Assembly (NCBI GenBank): GCA_930367215.1
Contig: OV884058.1
Span: 105,175,802-105,239,801 of the forward strand
DNA length: 64,000 nt
From: Pollenia angustigena
Lineage: Eukaryota; Arthropoda; Insecta; Diptera; Polleniidae
Direction: 5' to 3'
Below, one piece after another: positions 11,977-23,485 of this stretch. The stretch's first letter is position 1. The number at the start of each line of letters is the position of its first letter. The translations under genes and the position numbers were made by a program. Below the pieces are notes generated by a model that saw only the letters and a list, made by a program, of their open reading frames with translations, ran no database searches and was not told the DNA's origin.

Positions 11977-13179
11977 TAATTTCAAAAGATTTTGTTATTT
12001 GTGCTTAATTCCCAGTTTTTATTCTTGATAAAAACACTTGAAATTTATTGTTGATGGGATAAGCTATTCCTATGCATTTCACTGGTTGCTTAGGCCAGAT
12101 CATCAGGAAACTTCATCCATAAAGATTTTAGACAAACTAAAGATATTAAACCAAATAAAACTGTTAAACGTATAAGACTTATAGCAACAGTTTTACTTGT
12201 AACAATATCAAAGCTTGAACAAAATACATCAACAATAAAAAAGTGGGTTTATCTCGTCTTACACTCCCCACTACAATTAGTTGAAATTCTCTCAACATTA
12301 ATTGTAGTTGTAAGTAGGTTAAGAAAAACAAAATAAAAAACAAACAACAACTTACAAAAGATGTTGTCAATTAAGTGTTTTTTTAGGCCGTGCACTTGCC
12401 TGTTTATTATCAAAAAGTAATTTCAATTTTTGGGAATAAAAAATTTTAATTTCAAAAGATTTTGTTATTTGTGCTTAATTCCCAGTTTTTATTCTTGATA
12501 AAAACACTTGAAATTTATTGTTGATGGGATAAGCTATTCCTATGCATTTCACTGGTTGCTTAGGCCAGATCATCAGGAAACTTCATCCATAAAGATTTTA
12601 GACAAACTAAAGATATTAAACCAAATAAAACTGTTAAACGTATAAGACTTATAGCAACAGTTTTACTTGTAACAATATCAAAGCTTGAACAAAATACATC
12701 AACAATAAAAAAGTGGGTTTATCTCGTCTTACACTCCCCACTACAATTAGTTGAAATTCTCTCAACATTAATTGTAGTTGTAAGTAGGTTAAGAAAAACA
12801 AAATAAAAAACAAACAACAACTTACAAAAGATGTTGTCAATTAAGTGTTTTTTTAGGCCGTGCACTTGCCTGTTTATTATCAAAAAGTAATTTCAATTTT
12901 TGGGAATAAAAAATTTTAATTTCAAAAGATTTTGTTATTTGTGCTTAATTCCCAGTTTTTATTCTTGATAAAAACACTTATAATTTATTATTGATGGGAT
13001 AAGCTATTCCTATGCATTTCACTGGTTGCTTAGGCCAGATCATCAGGAAACTTCATCCATAAAGATTTTAGACAAACTAAAGATATTAAACCAAATAAAA
13101 CTGTTAAACGTATAAGACTTATAGCAACAGTTTTACTTGTAACAATATCAAAGCTTGAACAAAATACATCAACAATAAA
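11977..13179 (+). repeat. 470-bp tandem repeat in the BEL leader, about 2.6 copies
   Basis: Units start at 11977, 12447 and 12917 with TAATTTCAAAAGATTTTG. The first two appear identical, and the third is slightly diverged and stops at 13179. Each unit contains a small inverted-repeat element running from CACTTGAAATTTATTGTTG to CAACAATAAAAAAGTG. A related short element lies at 40679-40767. The 63-residue minus-strand frame repeated in each unit is not convincing as a gene. Confidence 0.9.
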
Positions 13180-13437
13180 ATAAATAATAAAGTGGAAACG
13201 GTGTAAATTAGCCGGGGATCAACGGAAAGAAGCAAGAGGAAAAAAAGAGAACAAAGAGAACAAAGAGAAAAAATAACTACCACTAAATCGCTCAATCATA
13301 TTCTCTTAGTCATACGGAAAAAAAACAACTAGGTAATATATATTGATAATTTACAAGTAAAGTCTACATACATACATATTTATATACGGTAAATAAAAAT
13401 AATCGTTTGTACTCTTTGCTTGTGCTAGTGATAAACC

Positions 13438-13473
<36 letters not shown>

Positions 13474-16250
13474 GTTAGTTTATGCAAAAAAGAGGACAAA
13501 ATTTTGGTGCGAATTCTCTTAATGCACGCACTAAATAATTATAATAACCAGAAAGCGCACAGTCCGATACAAAATAATAAGGTAACGTGAATACATTGAT
13601 TTTAAAAGTTAAATTTATAATTAATAGAAAAATATAAAAATTTAAGTAATTCCAAATTGGAATTACTGTTTTTATTAATGAAAATTCTATTTTTATTCAA
13701 ATTGTGCGTATATTTTATTTCAAGTGTGTTCTTTTTACGCAAAGTGTGGTTATTTATTTTAAAAGTGTGCTCTTTATTAAAAATTAGGTTGTGAGTAAAA
13801 TTGAAATTATAAAACGAAAGCGGGGGAATTTAAGAGCGTTCCAAACCACGAAGGAGAAATTTTTTAGGGAAAATTTTTAATGCTAATCCACTCCTAAAAT
13901 TTATTTGCAACTTAATAAATTACGTACAAAATCTCTTAGCTTCCACTCACACTTTTAAATGCGTAATCGTTACCAACATATGTGTAGAAAATTATAGCGA
14001 TCTTTAAAAGTTAAACAACAAAATGTTTGTTTAAATTTTCAACTATGATACAACGTAATTCAAATTGAAAAAGTCAAGAATAAAGTAATTGCATTCTCTT
14101 AGCAATTTAAAAAAAAAAAAACCCCACCCCAAAAGGTTCATATCATTTAGCACACTTCCAAATTCTCACTTGCAGTTTACTTACGTACTCTTTGGCTTCA
14201 TACCCGTGGAAGTTATTGCGCTCTTTTAAAATTTAAAGTGTAAAACTCTGGGAAAAGTAGGAAAGTAAATAAAGTGATTTGAAAAAAAAAAATAACAATT
14301 TATTGCGGTCTCTTAAACAACAAACTTTGAAGTTTGTGTTTAGAACCAGTGGTGCCAACATTTTGAGAGCAAAAAGCACTTTAAAATTTAAAAAAAGCAC
14401 TAAAAAGCACTATTTCGAACAAAAATAAGCGTTAAAAAGCACTAAGCCTTTTTTGCAATTTAATTAAACACAAAACAAGTTGCATTCGGCTATGTGAGGG
14501 ATTTTCATTTAAAATTTAATAAAAAATATATTTTCATTCGTATATAAACATTTTTAAATGTATTATTATTATCTTCAATAAAACTATCATACAAATCACT
14601 TGTATCACCATCAGCTGAGTTTGAATTGGCCATAAAACAGTTTTAAAGTAATACAGTGCGAGCTCGATTTTCGGAACTCGAAAAAATCTTACCTGTTGCA
14701 ATTACCGAAAATTTGCAATGACCGACCATTCCTTATTTTAATAAAAAGCCTTATATTTTATCGTTTAAATAATTATATATTAAAATCGTGCAAAGTTTAA
14801 TAAAACAATCCGCATATGATATTGTCCAATTATTTGAACCTATGTACGCTTCTGAATGAAGATTACACATAAGGTGCAAAATAGAAAAACATGTATGTTT
14901 GTATTCTGATACTTAGTCAACCTTTTTGCTATAGCACTAGAGGTAGAAGTGTACAACACGCGGTTAATCAGAGACGAGTGTCGTGTGTTTGAAAACTAAA
15001 GCGTATGAAAAAATGGCAGGTTAAACAACGCTCGTTACAAAAGCATTTTCTGTCAGCTGTTTTTAATCTATTAAACACTTTGCTTATATCAAGTTGCGGC
15101 TCTTTTTTTGTTTTTAAAGTCTTTGCGTCCTTTTTCTATTTTCTATGTCTACATCTTTAAAAAAATGTTTACTGAAAACGAATACATCATTTTTATTACG
15201 ATTGCTTAATACATACATATGTTGTCAACGCTTAAAAGTGTGACGTTTTGTAAAATTTCCAAATTGCTAGGAAGCCTGTCATTTAAAATCTTAAAATCTT
15301 TGCAGTCCTTCAAATAGCAAATCTCATCTAAGTCATCCTCTTAGTTAAAAAAAGTTATAGAAAAAAATAAAAATTGTAAAAAGCACTAAAGGCACTAACG
15401 AAAAATCGAAAAAGCACCAAGTAAGTGCTTTTTCTTAGTTTGGCACTAAGGATAAAATTTTGGCGTTTTGAGGCATCAAAAAGCACCATAAATAGTGCCA
15501 AAAGCACTAAGTTGGCATCGCTGTTTAGAACTCTTCGGATACAGAGAATAAAATTGGATCGAGAGGAAAAAAATTATGATAAATAAATAAAAGCTGCAAT
15601 AATAAGAAGGTGAAATACGGGAAAGATATTCTCTTACAAAGCAACAGTGATTGCATGGAAGGTCGAGAAGTGATTGCATTTATTAACACAATTGGAACAA
15701 AACGACAGTCATTCACCCTACATACACAAATCACTAAAAAAGAAATAGTGTTCGTAATAACTATTAGGATGTTGATAATCATAAAATTTCTGGAATAGGT
15801 CGAATTACTGTTGAAATACCTTTTTCTCCGTGGGTCAAGACCAGATGCAAAGGATATTTATTACAATAAATTGAAATTTAACTTTGTTTCATAAAATTAA
15901 ATTAAATTAACCCCCATGTTATTTATAAAATAAATAAATAAAATTAAGATAAATAAAAAATTATTGTGTTTTACTAATAGATGCGTAACCTTTGGAAAAT
16001 TAATTGACCCCTACTTGTTCGAATAATAATATTCAGTGGTTTAAAAATAATTCTCTTAAACAGATCAAAAAAAAAAAAAAACCAAACCCGAAAATAAACT
16101 TTATCGCTTGTGTACACACATATGTACGTAAATCCTTTCTCACACTTTAAATTTGCATACTCTTTTCCTACATTACTTTAAAAAAAAAAAAAAAAAAAAA
16201 TCTCTTGGATCTCTTAAACGTGTTAGAATTATACTTATATTAACGAACTG
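13180..16250 (+). repeat. Degenerate TCTCTTA-type repeats with A tracts in the BEL leader
   Basis: TCTCTTA or a near match recurs about ten times: near 13301, 13516, 13931, 14096, 14310, 15632, 16052, 16200 and 16211. It is often followed by a long A run (13441-13471, 14110-14120, 16067-16081, 16181-16200) and AC-rich text. It looks like decayed tandem duplication of a leader segment. A hAT-like element sits inside at 14347-15523. No gene is seen. Confidence 0.5.
14347..15523. mobile_element. hAT-like non-autonomous element
   Basis: The left end is CAGTGGTGCCAACATTTT and the right end GTTGGCATCGCTG. TTTAGAAC lies on both sides (14339-14346 and 15524-15531), an exact 8-bp duplication. The pattern CAGxGxTGCCAAC is typical of hAT ends. 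AAAAGCAC or AAAGCACT motifs are clustered within 150 bp of both ends and are likely transposase-binding subterminal repeats. No transposase frame is seen. Confidence 0.88.
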
Positions 16251-16659
16251 GAAAACATACACATTCGCGCATATATATTAATTTGATTGGAATATTAAAC
16301 CAAAGAGAGTGTATCCGTCTACACTCCGCTGAGAAATAACACGGCAACATAAAAGGAAAACTTAAAGCGTAAACATGAAATTAAATTTAACTTACAATAG
16401 TTAAAATTTAATTTATGATTAAATTAAAGTTGAATTTAATTTAATTTTAATTTATTTCTCGTTATGAATGTCGCGCATGGCATAATTTAAGTCTTTAAAT
16501 AATTAAGAATTTGTCTGCAAACTTATAAAACAAAATTAAATCCATAAAGAAAATTCCAACCCCAAAATTAGTATGAAATATAGTTGGTTATGCGGTTTTT
16601 AGTGAAAGTTTCTCTTTTTGCTATTAAAAAATTGGGTGGTTAAAATAAAATAAACCTGT

Positions 16660-16810
16660 GTATATTCTTAGTACAGGAACAGACCTGTTGTTGGGAAGTT
16701 TCCTGGAATATACATAATCTTTAGTTCCAGTGAGATCATATGGTCGATTGTGCATACTTAGTACAAGAACAGACCTGTTGTTGGGAAGTATCCTGGAATA
16801 TACGTGTTAG
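16660..16810 (+). repeat. Two-copy direct repeat, spacing 89 bp, BEL leader
   Basis: CTTAGTACAGGAACAGACCT at about 16668 and CTTAGTACAAGAACAGACCT at about 16757 are each followed by GTTGTTGGGAAGT and TCCTGGAATATAC. It is non-coding. Confidence 0.8.
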
Positions 16811-17229
16811 TTCCCATAAGTAAAGGCTAATTGCCATACAGTCACTTACACATTTGGTGGCACAGTCGATGGAAAAATCAAATTCATAAATATAAAAGTT
16901 TATGAAGTAAAACCAGGAAATTTATTATATTGTATATTTATTCAAATAAATTTAAATGTAATTGTGATAATGAAAATAAAATAAATTTTGACAACAATGA
17001 ATTAATGGTTTTCTTGATTTTCTCAAAGGATCGATTTAACATTTTCGGAATAATTTATATTTTAGTTGAGTGTGGTATTTGAATTATTTTTTATAACTCT
17101 CTTGGAAGTCACTCCTTAGTAACTTCAACGCGTTAAAAATCCTTTTAAGATTTTCGCACAATTGTGAAGAAAAGTAAACTTTCTGTGTCCCTAATAACTT
17201 TAGGCCCTAAAAATGCAAGTGAAAACAAA

Positions 17230-17800
17230 ATGCTATAAATTTATAGCCCCAAAATTATTGGAAAGAATTGAAACGTGAAAACTAGATATTCATAGCTAGT
17301 GCTATACCCAGATAGCCCCAAAGTTTTAAAATTTCTTCTTAATTAATTCAAAATTACTAGACATCCATATCTAGTGCTATATCCAGATAGCCCCAAAATT
17401 TAAAAATAAAAAATTCTTGTTGATTAACGCGAAAATACTAGACATCCATATCTAGTGCTATACTAAGATAGCCCCAAAATTTCTAAAATTATTCTTATTT
17501 TATACTATACACTATACGCTATATACTATACACTAGAAATCGATATCTAGTAATAATTTATAGCCCTTACCTATGGTAATATAAATTAAACTGTTTAAGT
17601 TTAGTGCGTCTTATATTTGAGACTAGATTGTCAAACACAAGTGCTAATTTGTAGCCCCTTTTCAAATTTATATTAATTCTCAACTTAAGACTAGCTTAAA
17701 CCCTATTTTCTAAAAGTTATATCGACTGGCGAATCAGTGATTATCTCTGAATTTAACCCCTATGAAAGAAATCTAGTGCTACTTCGTAGCCCCTAAAACT
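17230..17800 (+). repeat. CTAGTGCTA...TAGCCCC repeat cluster before BEL gag
   Basis: About seven diverged copies of a motif, CTAGTGCTATA followed by about 8 bases and TAGCCCCAAA, occur near 17236, 17305, 17372, 17452, 17548, 17640 and 17772. The central three are spaced about 75-80 bp. They lie within 760 bp upstream of the gag start. They could be RNA-structure or protein-binding elements of the leader (packaging or translation), but that is inference. Confidence 0.7.
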
Positions 17801-17987
17801 AAAGAAATAATACAGTCTACAAAAGAAAAAAAAAGGAGAAAAATAAAAATTTATATTATACTGTTTTAGTTTCAAATCTACCAAATCATAATTCATACTG
17901 TCGATCGCAGTACATTCCCTTATAAAAAGGCTCAAAGAAATTTAGTCACCTTCTCAAATTTTTCTCTGTTTTTCATTATCTGCAAAA

Positions 17988-20771
17988 ATGACTTCAACAA
18001 ACGAAGCATCTAGCGTGGCTTTTAACCCTTTATATCGGGAACAATTTATGTTTGATTGTGGGAATCTACTGCAAACTTGTGAGACTTTAAATAATACCCC
18101 AGTTGAGGATCACAATGAGTCCATACTTGAGCTAAAATTAAGGGAGCTAGATTCGGAATGGGTTAATTTAAAAGATTCCTTTAGGAAACTAATGCTATCC
18201 CAGGATGGATCAGTTGATACAGAAATGAAGACGCAAGCTAAAGAGGAATATAATACGTGTTCAGAAGCGTATTTTAATGCTAGTTCTCAAGTCAATGATT
18301 TGCTAAAAATAAGTCGAATTGAGAGTACCCGAATCCCAGCGTTTCAATCGACCTCTCACTATTCTCACCAGAATCAGAACTCACTCCCTAATAGCTCAAT
18401 CAGCTGCATAAAACTGCCACCGTGCGATACTGAAATTTTTAAGGGCAGCTATGAACAATGGCCATCATTTCGTGACATGTTCACAGCCGTGTACATAAGT
18501 CACCCAAAACTAACTCCAGTCACTAAGCTCTATCACCTTCGGAATAAGACAAGGGGTGAAGCTGGTGCAATCGTGAAAAGATACCCTCTTTCGAATGACA
18601 ATTTCGAGTTGGCGTGGAATGCCCTTAAAACCCGGTATGAAAATAAAAGAGTTTTGGTTGACAACCAAATTAAAATCCTATTTGATATACCCTCGGCAAA
18701 AAATGAAGATAGCGAATCAATTAGAAGAATTCAATCTTCAGTTAATGATTCCCTGGCAACTCTCAGAACGCTCGGCGTCGACGTGGAGAGCTGGGACCCT
18801 ATTCTGATTCGACTCATCTCAACTAAACTGCCACACTTAACACTTTCGTTATGGGAGCAATCCCTCACTTCACCACGTGAACTTCCCAAGTGGACCCAAA
18901 TGTCCCAATTCCTAGTGGACAGGTATGAAGCAGTCGAACGTCTCAATAGTATAAAAGTTACTAAAGATTGTTTCACACTTAAAGACACATCCAACCCTGA
19001 TATACATACATACGTATCTCAAGACAACTTAAGTTTGTCATGCAAATTGTGTAAAGAAAATCACTCTTTGAGAATATGTCCAAAATTTCGAGCCTTTACG
19101 GTACAGCAAAGAGTGGATTATGTGTATAAGAATAAATTTTGCAATAATTGTTTAGCCTCTTCTCATTTTAAGTCTAAGTGTAAGAGCAAACATACTTGCC
19201 TTCAATGCAAAAAACCTCATCATACCCTATTACATATGGGGCAAAAGGCACAGAACACTGCTCAGTCAGCACAAAATTCACAATGTACGGAATCGGTCGC
19301 TAATATTAGCAGTGCAGTCCAAACCTCTTCTCAGAATAGTACCCAAATCTCTAGAAGAGTCGATCAAGATGAAAGACCTAGTACCTCAATGCAATTTCAG
19401 GCGAATTGCTCTACAAGTAACGGAAATATATTGCTGAGAACAGCATTAATGCAAATAGAGCATAGAGGTGAACTTTTTACAATAAGAGCGCTAATTGATC
19501 CTGGTTCTCAACGAACTTTTATATCAGAAAGAATTCGTAATCGCCTACAGCTACCCTTCGAAAAATCTCATTTCGAAATAATCGGTATTGGCGGGAAAAA
19601 ACAAACGGCCAACAAAGAATGCGAATTTGTTTTATACGCCAAAAGGTATAACTTACGTGTCCCTATTAAAGCCATAGTGCTGCCAAAAGTAACAAAAAGA
19701 CTTCCGGCATGCACTTTTGAAATACCTTACTCTCCCGATTTGGCTGAGTTAGATCTAGCAGACCCAACATTTAACAAATCGGCGCAAATAGATCTAATTT
19801 TAGGGAATGATTATGAACACTTGCTAAATATTGAAGGTATTAGGAAAAATATTTGTGGTCAAACGTCGGCCTATAATACGATATTTGGATGGGTGCTCAG
19901 TGGTCCCATAAAATCGCAATCAATACAAGCATTCACAACTACAGTGGTTCCAACTGAAATTTCTGAGCTAAATACACTTTTAAAAAAGTTTTGGGAGCAG
20001 GAGGAAATCCCGGAAGCTCGCTCAAATTCAGTGGAGGATGACTATTGTGAAAAATTCTATACTGAAACGACAATACGTAGTGAGAATGGTAGATACATAG
20101 TGCGATTGCCATTTAAAAATGAGTTTCCCGAAAAAAAATATCTGGGGTCATCTCGATTCATAGCCCTGGCACAGTATACGAGCCTGGAAAAAACGCTAGC
20201 CAAAGATCCCAGCCTTCAGTCACAATACAAGGCTGTTATAAACGAGTACATTACGCTTGATCATATGGACGAAACGTCATCAATTGAAATTAACTCGAAT
20301 GGTAAATATGGCTCATTTTATTTGCCTCATCACGGTGTAGTCCGCCCAGAGCATAAAACAACCAAACTCCGGGTTGTGTTTAATGCGAGTAGAAAGTCAA
20401 AATCAGACTTCTCTTTAAATGACGTTCTATATACAGGACCCACACTGCAAAGCGATTTGATCTCCATAATACTCAATTGGAGAAAATATCAATATGTGTT
20501 CAATGGCGATATTCAAAAAATGTATCGCCAGATATTATTACATCCTGCTGATAGACCCTTTCAGAGGATTTTATTTCAACCGCAAGATGACGGCCCAATT
20601 AAGGACTATCAATTGAAAACAGTAACCTTTGGAGTGAACTGTGCCCCATATCTCGCGATTCGGACCCTTTTACAACTCGCTTCTGATTCTGAATCTGAAA
20701 CCCTAGAGCAGCTTCAATTCTGCGCACAGAAACTTACGTTGATGACATTCTCTCGGGAGGTTACTCGGTAG
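17988..20771 (+). CDS. BEL/Pao Gag-Pol, first part (Gag, protease, start of RT)
   Basis: This frame encodes Gag, protease and the N-terminal part of the reverse transcriptase of a BEL/Pao element. The start ATG follows GCAAAA. Residues about 140-290 match the DUF1759 capsid-like region. From residue about 352 there are three closely spaced zinc knuckles ending HHTLLH near 416. A retropepsin-type site (IDPGSQRTF, Asp near 504) lies in the DUF1758 region. The RT begins about residue 770 and includes the template-binding part. The frame is lost just before the RT catalytic YVDD motif, which is encoded in another frame at 20735-20746, so the last 12 or so residues are out-of-frame. The intact family member would read through. 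The product acts in virus-like particles in the cytoplasm. Confidence 0.93.
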   Translation: MTSTNEASSVAFNPLYREQFMFDCGNLLQTCETLNNTPVEDHNESILELKLRELDSEWVNLKDSFRKLMLSQDGSVDTEMKTQAKEEYNTCSEAYFNASSQVNDLLKISRIESTRIPAFQSTSHYSHQNQNSLPNSSISCIKLPPCDTEIFKGSYEQWPSFRDMFTAVYISHPKLTPVTKLYHLRNKTRGEAGAIVKRYPLSNDNFELAWNALKTRYENKRVLVDNQIKILFDIPSAKNEDSESIRRIQSSVNDSLATLRTLGVDVESWDPILIRLISTKLPHLTLSLWEQSLTSPRELPKWTQMSQFLVDRYEAVERLNSIKVTKDCFTLKDTSNPDIHTYVSQDNLSLSCKLCKENHSLRICPKFRAFTVQQRVDYVYKNKFCNNCLASSHFKSKCKSKHTCLQCKKPHHTLLHMGQKAQNTAQSAQNSQCTESVANISSAVQTSSQNSTQISRRVDQDERPSTSMQFQANCSTSNGNILLRTALMQIEHRGELFTIRALIDPGSQRTFISERIRNRLQLPFEKSHFEIIGIGGKKQTANKECEFVLYAKRYNLRVPIKAIVLPKVTKRLPACTFEIPYSPDLAELDLADPTFNKSAQIDLILGNDYEHLLNIEGIRKNICGQTSAYNTIFGWVLSGPIKSQSIQAFTTTVVPTEISELNTLLKKFWEQEEIPEARSNSVEDDYCEKFYTETTIRSENGRYIVRLPFKNEFPEKKYLGSSRFIALAQYTSLEKTLAKDPSLQSQYKAVINEYITLDHMDETSSIEINSNGKYGSFYLPHHGVVRPEHKTTKLRVVFNASRKSKSDFSLNDVLYTGPTLQSDLISIILNWRKYQYVFNGDIQKMYRQILLHPADRPFQRILFQPQDDGPIKDYQLKTVTFGVNCAPYLAIRTLLQLASDSESETLEQLQFCAQKLTLMTFSREVTR

Positions 20772-21047
20772 AAGATGTGCTCTCAGCTCAAAAGCAGCTT
20801 ATTCTAGTATTGCGGTCAGCTGGATTTTCTTTGAAAAAAATAACAGCAAATGAACCTAATTTGCTTGCCCATCTTCCAAAGGAAGATTTGTATGATTCTG
20901 ATTTTTAGCGCTTTCACGATTCAAGCTCTACCAAAACCCTAGGTATAAAGTGGAACGCGCTTTCAGACTCGTTTACGTATAAATTCGATCCAATTGATCA
21001 AGCCACAAGAATAACTAAGCGACAGATTTTGTCATCAGTGGCAAAAG
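20735..21047 (+). pseudogene. Displaced RT segment of the BEL pol, with stop codon
   Basis: The YVDD catalytic box (20735-20746) and about 100 following codons of RT read in a frame shifted from the upstream ORF. A TAG lies in that frame at 20906-20908, and the frame ends at a TGA at 21053. The original frame resumes from about 21048 with the conserved FDPAGWL-type motif. So there are two compensating frameshifts and one stop within about 320 bp. This copy cannot make a continuous RT. It is an old mutation cluster or a local assembly error. Confidence 0.88.
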
Positions 21048-21101
21048 CTATTTGATCCTGCGGGATGGCTTGCGCCTATCGTCATAAGGGCAAAAACATT
21101 A

Positions 21102-23297
21102 ATGCAACAGCTTTGGTTGGAAGGCCTAGAGTGGGACGAAGATTTGTCACAGGAATCTCTGCATAAGTGGAACGAATTGGTTCAAGATCTCTCACAGGTT
21201 GATAAAATCTCGATTAATCGATGGTTACAATATAATCCCTCTGACGGTGTGCAACTTCACGGTTTCTCAGATGCCTCTAAGACAGCGTTTTGTGCAGCAG
21301 TTTATATAAGATGTGAGACTAGTTCCCGTAATACTTTTATTAATTTATTAGCAGCTAAAAGTAAAGTAGCCCCTATACAGACGGTGTCTTTGCCACGGCT
21401 GGAACTCAGTGGAGCAGTTCTTCTAGCTAAGCTCATTAATTATGTAATATCAGCCTTGAATTTAAACCCTGACGAGATTCATCTTTGGACTGATTCGTCC
21501 ATAACACTAGGTTGGCTTTCAAAACCCCCTTCGACGTGGGAAACGTATGTGGCGAATAGAATATCTCATATTCACAGGTTAGTGTCAGATGTGAAATGGC
21601 ATCACGTTCCCTCTCACGACAACCCTGCAGACTTGGGAACTAGAGGTTGCAGACCTCAAGATCTAGCACACAATTCGCTCTGGTGGCATGGACCATCATG
21701 GCTCAGTAAACCCTCAACGGAATGGCCAAAAAGAAATCCGTTAAAAGAATCTGAAATTTCTAGAAACCAGTCCCAGGCGTTACATGTCGAAGTTGAAGAT
21801 AACGAAATTCTAAGTAGATTCTCGTCATATAGCAGAGCCTTACGCGTTATATGCTTCATGTTTAGGTTTTATAGAAAATGCAGGAAAAATGAAAGGGAAA
21901 AGTCCCAAACCGGGGATCGAATAAGTCTTACGCATGCGGAGATGAAATTTGTAAAATCAAGACTTATTGCTTTGTCCCAGGAGGTATTTTATCCCGAAGA
22001 TTACAAATGTCTGCAAGCCTCTCAAGATTTGCCAGGTAAAAGTTCACTTAAGCCTTTGAATCCATTTCTGGACTCAGATTTAATTATGCGGTCAAACGGT
22101 AGACTGGTTCAATCGACTCTCCCATATAATGAGCGTTACCCTGTAATACTGCCGGGAAATTCACATTTCTGTCTTTTGTATCTAAAATATCTGCACCAAT
22201 TTCTTTATCATGCTGAATGCAGCCAAATGTGCAGGATAATACAAACTGAATATTTTATAGCACGACTTAAAACGCGAGTAAAGAGTATAATTCGAAAGTG
22301 TAAAGTTTGTATTATACAAAGGCAACAACCGTGTTCCCAGATAATGGCACCCTTGCCACCTGAACGGTGCACCTTATCGCCACCGTTTCAAACTACAGGC
22401 GTTGACTTTGCTGGGCCATTTGAGCTGAAAGTGTCTCCTTTGCGCAAATCTACATACGTAAAAGGATACGCATGTGTTTTCGTATGCTTTAGTACGAAAG
22501 CTGTTCATTTGGAACCATGTTCTGAGCTTTCGTCAAAGGCGTTTCAGGCCACTTTTGCTCGTTTCGTCGGGAGGCGGGGCCTTCCCCAAAGGGTTACGTC
22601 AGATAACGGGAAGAATTTTCTGGGGGCCAGTAGAGCGCTTGAGCGTGAATTTTCTGCCTTTCTGCGAAATTCTGCTCAAGATATATCACAAAAGTATGTG
22701 TCTCACGGTTTCGAATGGAAGTTTATACCACCCCATGCTCCTCATATGGGCGGGTTATGGGAGGCCGCTGTAAAAAGCTTCAAGTTTCATTTTAAGCGCA
22801 TAGCAAGCGGACAGAAATTTAATTTTGAAGAATTTTCTACCGTGTTGGCCCGAATTGAAGGTGTCTTGAACTCTCGCCCAATTTCTGCCATATCAGAAGA
22901 CCCAGCTGATTTGACTGCCCTAACTCCGGGACATTTCTTAAGAGGTGCGCCCTTAATGGCATTCCCCGAACAGCCATGCGAAAGTATCTCGGTCATAAAC
23001 AGATGGGAAAAGATGAAAGCGATTCACCACCAGTTCTCCATACGATGGAAGGCAGAATACCTAAAATCTTTGCATAAACGTTACAAATGGCAAAACACTG
23101 CTCCCAACAGACAAATAGGCGACTTGGTAGTCGTGATAGACGATTTGCTACCACCCCACGAGTGGCGTTTGGGTAGGATCGAGAAAACTTTTAGTAGCTC
23201 TGATGGAAACACTCGTATAGCAGAGGTGCGCACAGCTTCGGGAATAGTAACCAGGCCCATAGTGAAACTGTGCTATCTGCCGTTCTTAGCCAACTGA
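21102..23297 (+). CDS. BEL/Pao Pol, second part (RNase H, integrase)
   Basis: The frame is open from about 21048; 21102 is merely the first ATG and not a natural start. RNase H residues are visible (FSDAS, Asp about 57; TDSS, Asp about 131). An H2C2 zinc-binding module precedes the integrase core. The core acidic residues are Asp about 435 (GVDFAGPF), Asp about 501 (SDNGKNF) and Glu about 554 (GGLWEAA). The wide second spacing of 52 residues is usual for BEL/Pao. The C terminus is a DUF5641-type region ending near CYLPFL. The stop is at 23297. It is intact in itself but would need fusion with the upstream part to be made. Confidence 0.93.
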   Translation: MQQLWLEGLEWDEDLSQESLHKWNELVQDLSQVDKISINRWLQYNPSDGVQLHGFSDASKTAFCAAVYIRCETSSRNTFINLLAAKSKVAPIQTVSLPRLELSGAVLLAKLINYVISALNLNPDEIHLWTDSSITLGWLSKPPSTWETYVANRISHIHRLVSDVKWHHVPSHDNPADLGTRGCRPQDLAHNSLWWHGPSWLSKPSTEWPKRNPLKESEISRNQSQALHVEVEDNEILSRFSSYSRALRVICFMFRFYRKCRKNEREKSQTGDRISLTHAEMKFVKSRLIALSQEVFYPEDYKCLQASQDLPGKSSLKPLNPFLDSDLIMRSNGRLVQSTLPYNERYPVILPGNSHFCLLYLKYLHQFLYHAECSQMCRIIQTEYFIARLKTRVKSIIRKCKVCIIQRQQPCSQIMAPLPPERCTLSPPFQTTGVDFAGPFELKVSPLRKSTYVKGYACVFVCFSTKAVHLEPCSELSSKAFQATFARFVGRRGLPQRVTSDNGKNFLGASRALEREFSAFLRNSAQDISQKYVSHGFEWKFIPPHAPHMGGLWEAAVKSFKFHFKRIASGQKFNFEEFSTVLARIEGVLNSRPISAISEDPADLTALTPGHFLRGAPLMAFPEQPCESISVINRWEKMKAIHHQFSIRWKAEYLKSLHKRYKWQNTAPNRQIGDLVVVIDDLLPPHEWRLGRIEKTFSSSDGNTRIAEVRTASGIVTRPIVKLCYLPFLAN

Positions 23298-23485
23298 CAA
23301 CTTGCGTCAACCATATTGTCCACTTTGTTGTAATTTATTGTCTCATACGTATATTTTCAGCATGATTGATTATATTCTCTCACCCAACCTTTAAATTTCC
23401 GTAGTCATTAAGCTAACTCAGCCTTTTCCCCCATTCCAACCGAAATTTCCTATAATTTACTAATAAAAATGTATGTGTTTCCTCT

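Noticed and set aside
12179..12840. Duplicated 63-residue hydrophobic minus-strand ORF
   Set aside because: It is repeated because the DNA unit is repeated. It is AT-driven and has no start context or homologue.
11977..13179. CRISPR-like or satellite array
   Set aside because: There are only 2.6 units of 470 bp with no spacers, and the array lies wholly within a BEL leader.
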